From assembly GCA_027435495.1 (NCBI GenBank), contig DAHZZC010000920.1, positions 1-6,198 of the forward strand: a DNA stretch of 6,198 nucleotides, written 5' to 3'. Every line of letters starts with the position of its first letter. Position 1 is the stretch's first letter. Under the pieces are notes generated by a model. That model was given only the letters and a program-made list of their open reading frames with translations, was not told the origin of the DNA and ran no database searches. Below are positions 6,015 through 6,198 of this stretch, piece after piece. Origin of the DNA: Planctomycetales bacterium. Lineage in GTDB: Bacteria > Planctomycetota > Planctomycetia > Isosphaerales > Isosphaeraceae. Position numbers and translations under genes: made by a program.

Positions 6015-6198
6015 TCTTCGTCCATCCCGATCGGCTCTGGCTGTTGGCGGCCTGGGGATTCTTGATCCTCTGGGCCCTGCGGGCGCGATCGCGGCGCCGG
6101 CGAGCCTGGAAAGCTCTCGCCCAGCGCGGGCGCCCGCCGCGCGAGGGGGCGGTCTGGTGGCTGATCGCCGCGGGGTTGCTGATCGTCGCGGTCGCCCA
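6011..6198 (+). CDS. Second BatA/BatB-like membrane protein, N-terminus only (3' end outside window)
   Basis: ATG 6011 overlaps the HEAT gene stop at 6012-6014 and opens a frame that runs off the window after 62 codons. It begins 'MIFVHPDRLWLLAAWGFLIL', parallel to the 'FAHPGWFWLLVLV' start of the upstream VWA protein. A very basic stretch follows (about 24-48, many Arg), then a second hydrophobic helix (about 49-62, 'WWLIAAGLLIVAVA'). Two helices around a basic linker is how BatA/BatB proteins begin before their VWA domain. The VWA domain itself lies beyond the edge, so the assignment rests on the N-terminus and operon position. It could instead be another aerotolerance-type membrane protein without a VWA domain. 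Confidence 0.72.
   Translation, partial: MIFVHPDRLWLLAAWGFLILWALRARSRRRRAWKALAQRGRPPREGAVWWLIAAGLLIVAVA

Overview
The window is GC-rich, strongly codon-biased bacterial DNA in which every gene reads on the plus strand. It looks like an accessory-rich planctomycete, perhaps of the Isosphaeraceae. This is an inference from the base composition, the Uma2-family gene, the IS remnant and the BatA-like/HEAT-repeat gene block; the window holds no rRNA or other taxonomic marker.

Layout. (1) Bases 1-140 are the right end of an insertion sequence: the last 40 codons of a transposase followed by a terminal repeat ending in CCCTG. This is most like the ISAs1 family. (2) Bases 239-2568 form a tight run of three genes: a Uma2-family putative endonuclease, then purE (3 nt later), then purK (overlapping purE by ATGA). 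PurE and PurK carry out the two-step carboxylation of AIR to CAIR in de novo purine synthesis. The Uma2 gene has no known link to that pathway. (3) Bases 2546-2724 are AT-rich and stand out sharply from their surroundings. They consist of two oppositely oriented arrays of 7-bp repeats (consensus AC[A/C]AATT) around an 88-bp centre. The left array supplies the last codons and stop of purK. The right array supplies the start codon and first codons of the next gene. (4) Bases 2715-6198 hold a membrane-anchored von Willebrand A (BatA-like) gene, a 758-residue HEAT-repeat protein gene, and the start of a second BatA/BatB-like gene cut by the window edge. The two downstream junctions share the same 10-nt Shine-Dalgarno context, and the last is an ATGA overlap, so this part reads as one operon.

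The items most worth attention are the paired heptad arrays sitting exactly on the purK/VWA boundary, and the large HEAT-repeat protein placed between two VWA membrane proteins. The purine genes are ordinary. The HEAT gene between the VWA genes is the best candidate here for a poorly described system, but its function cannot be read from the sequence.
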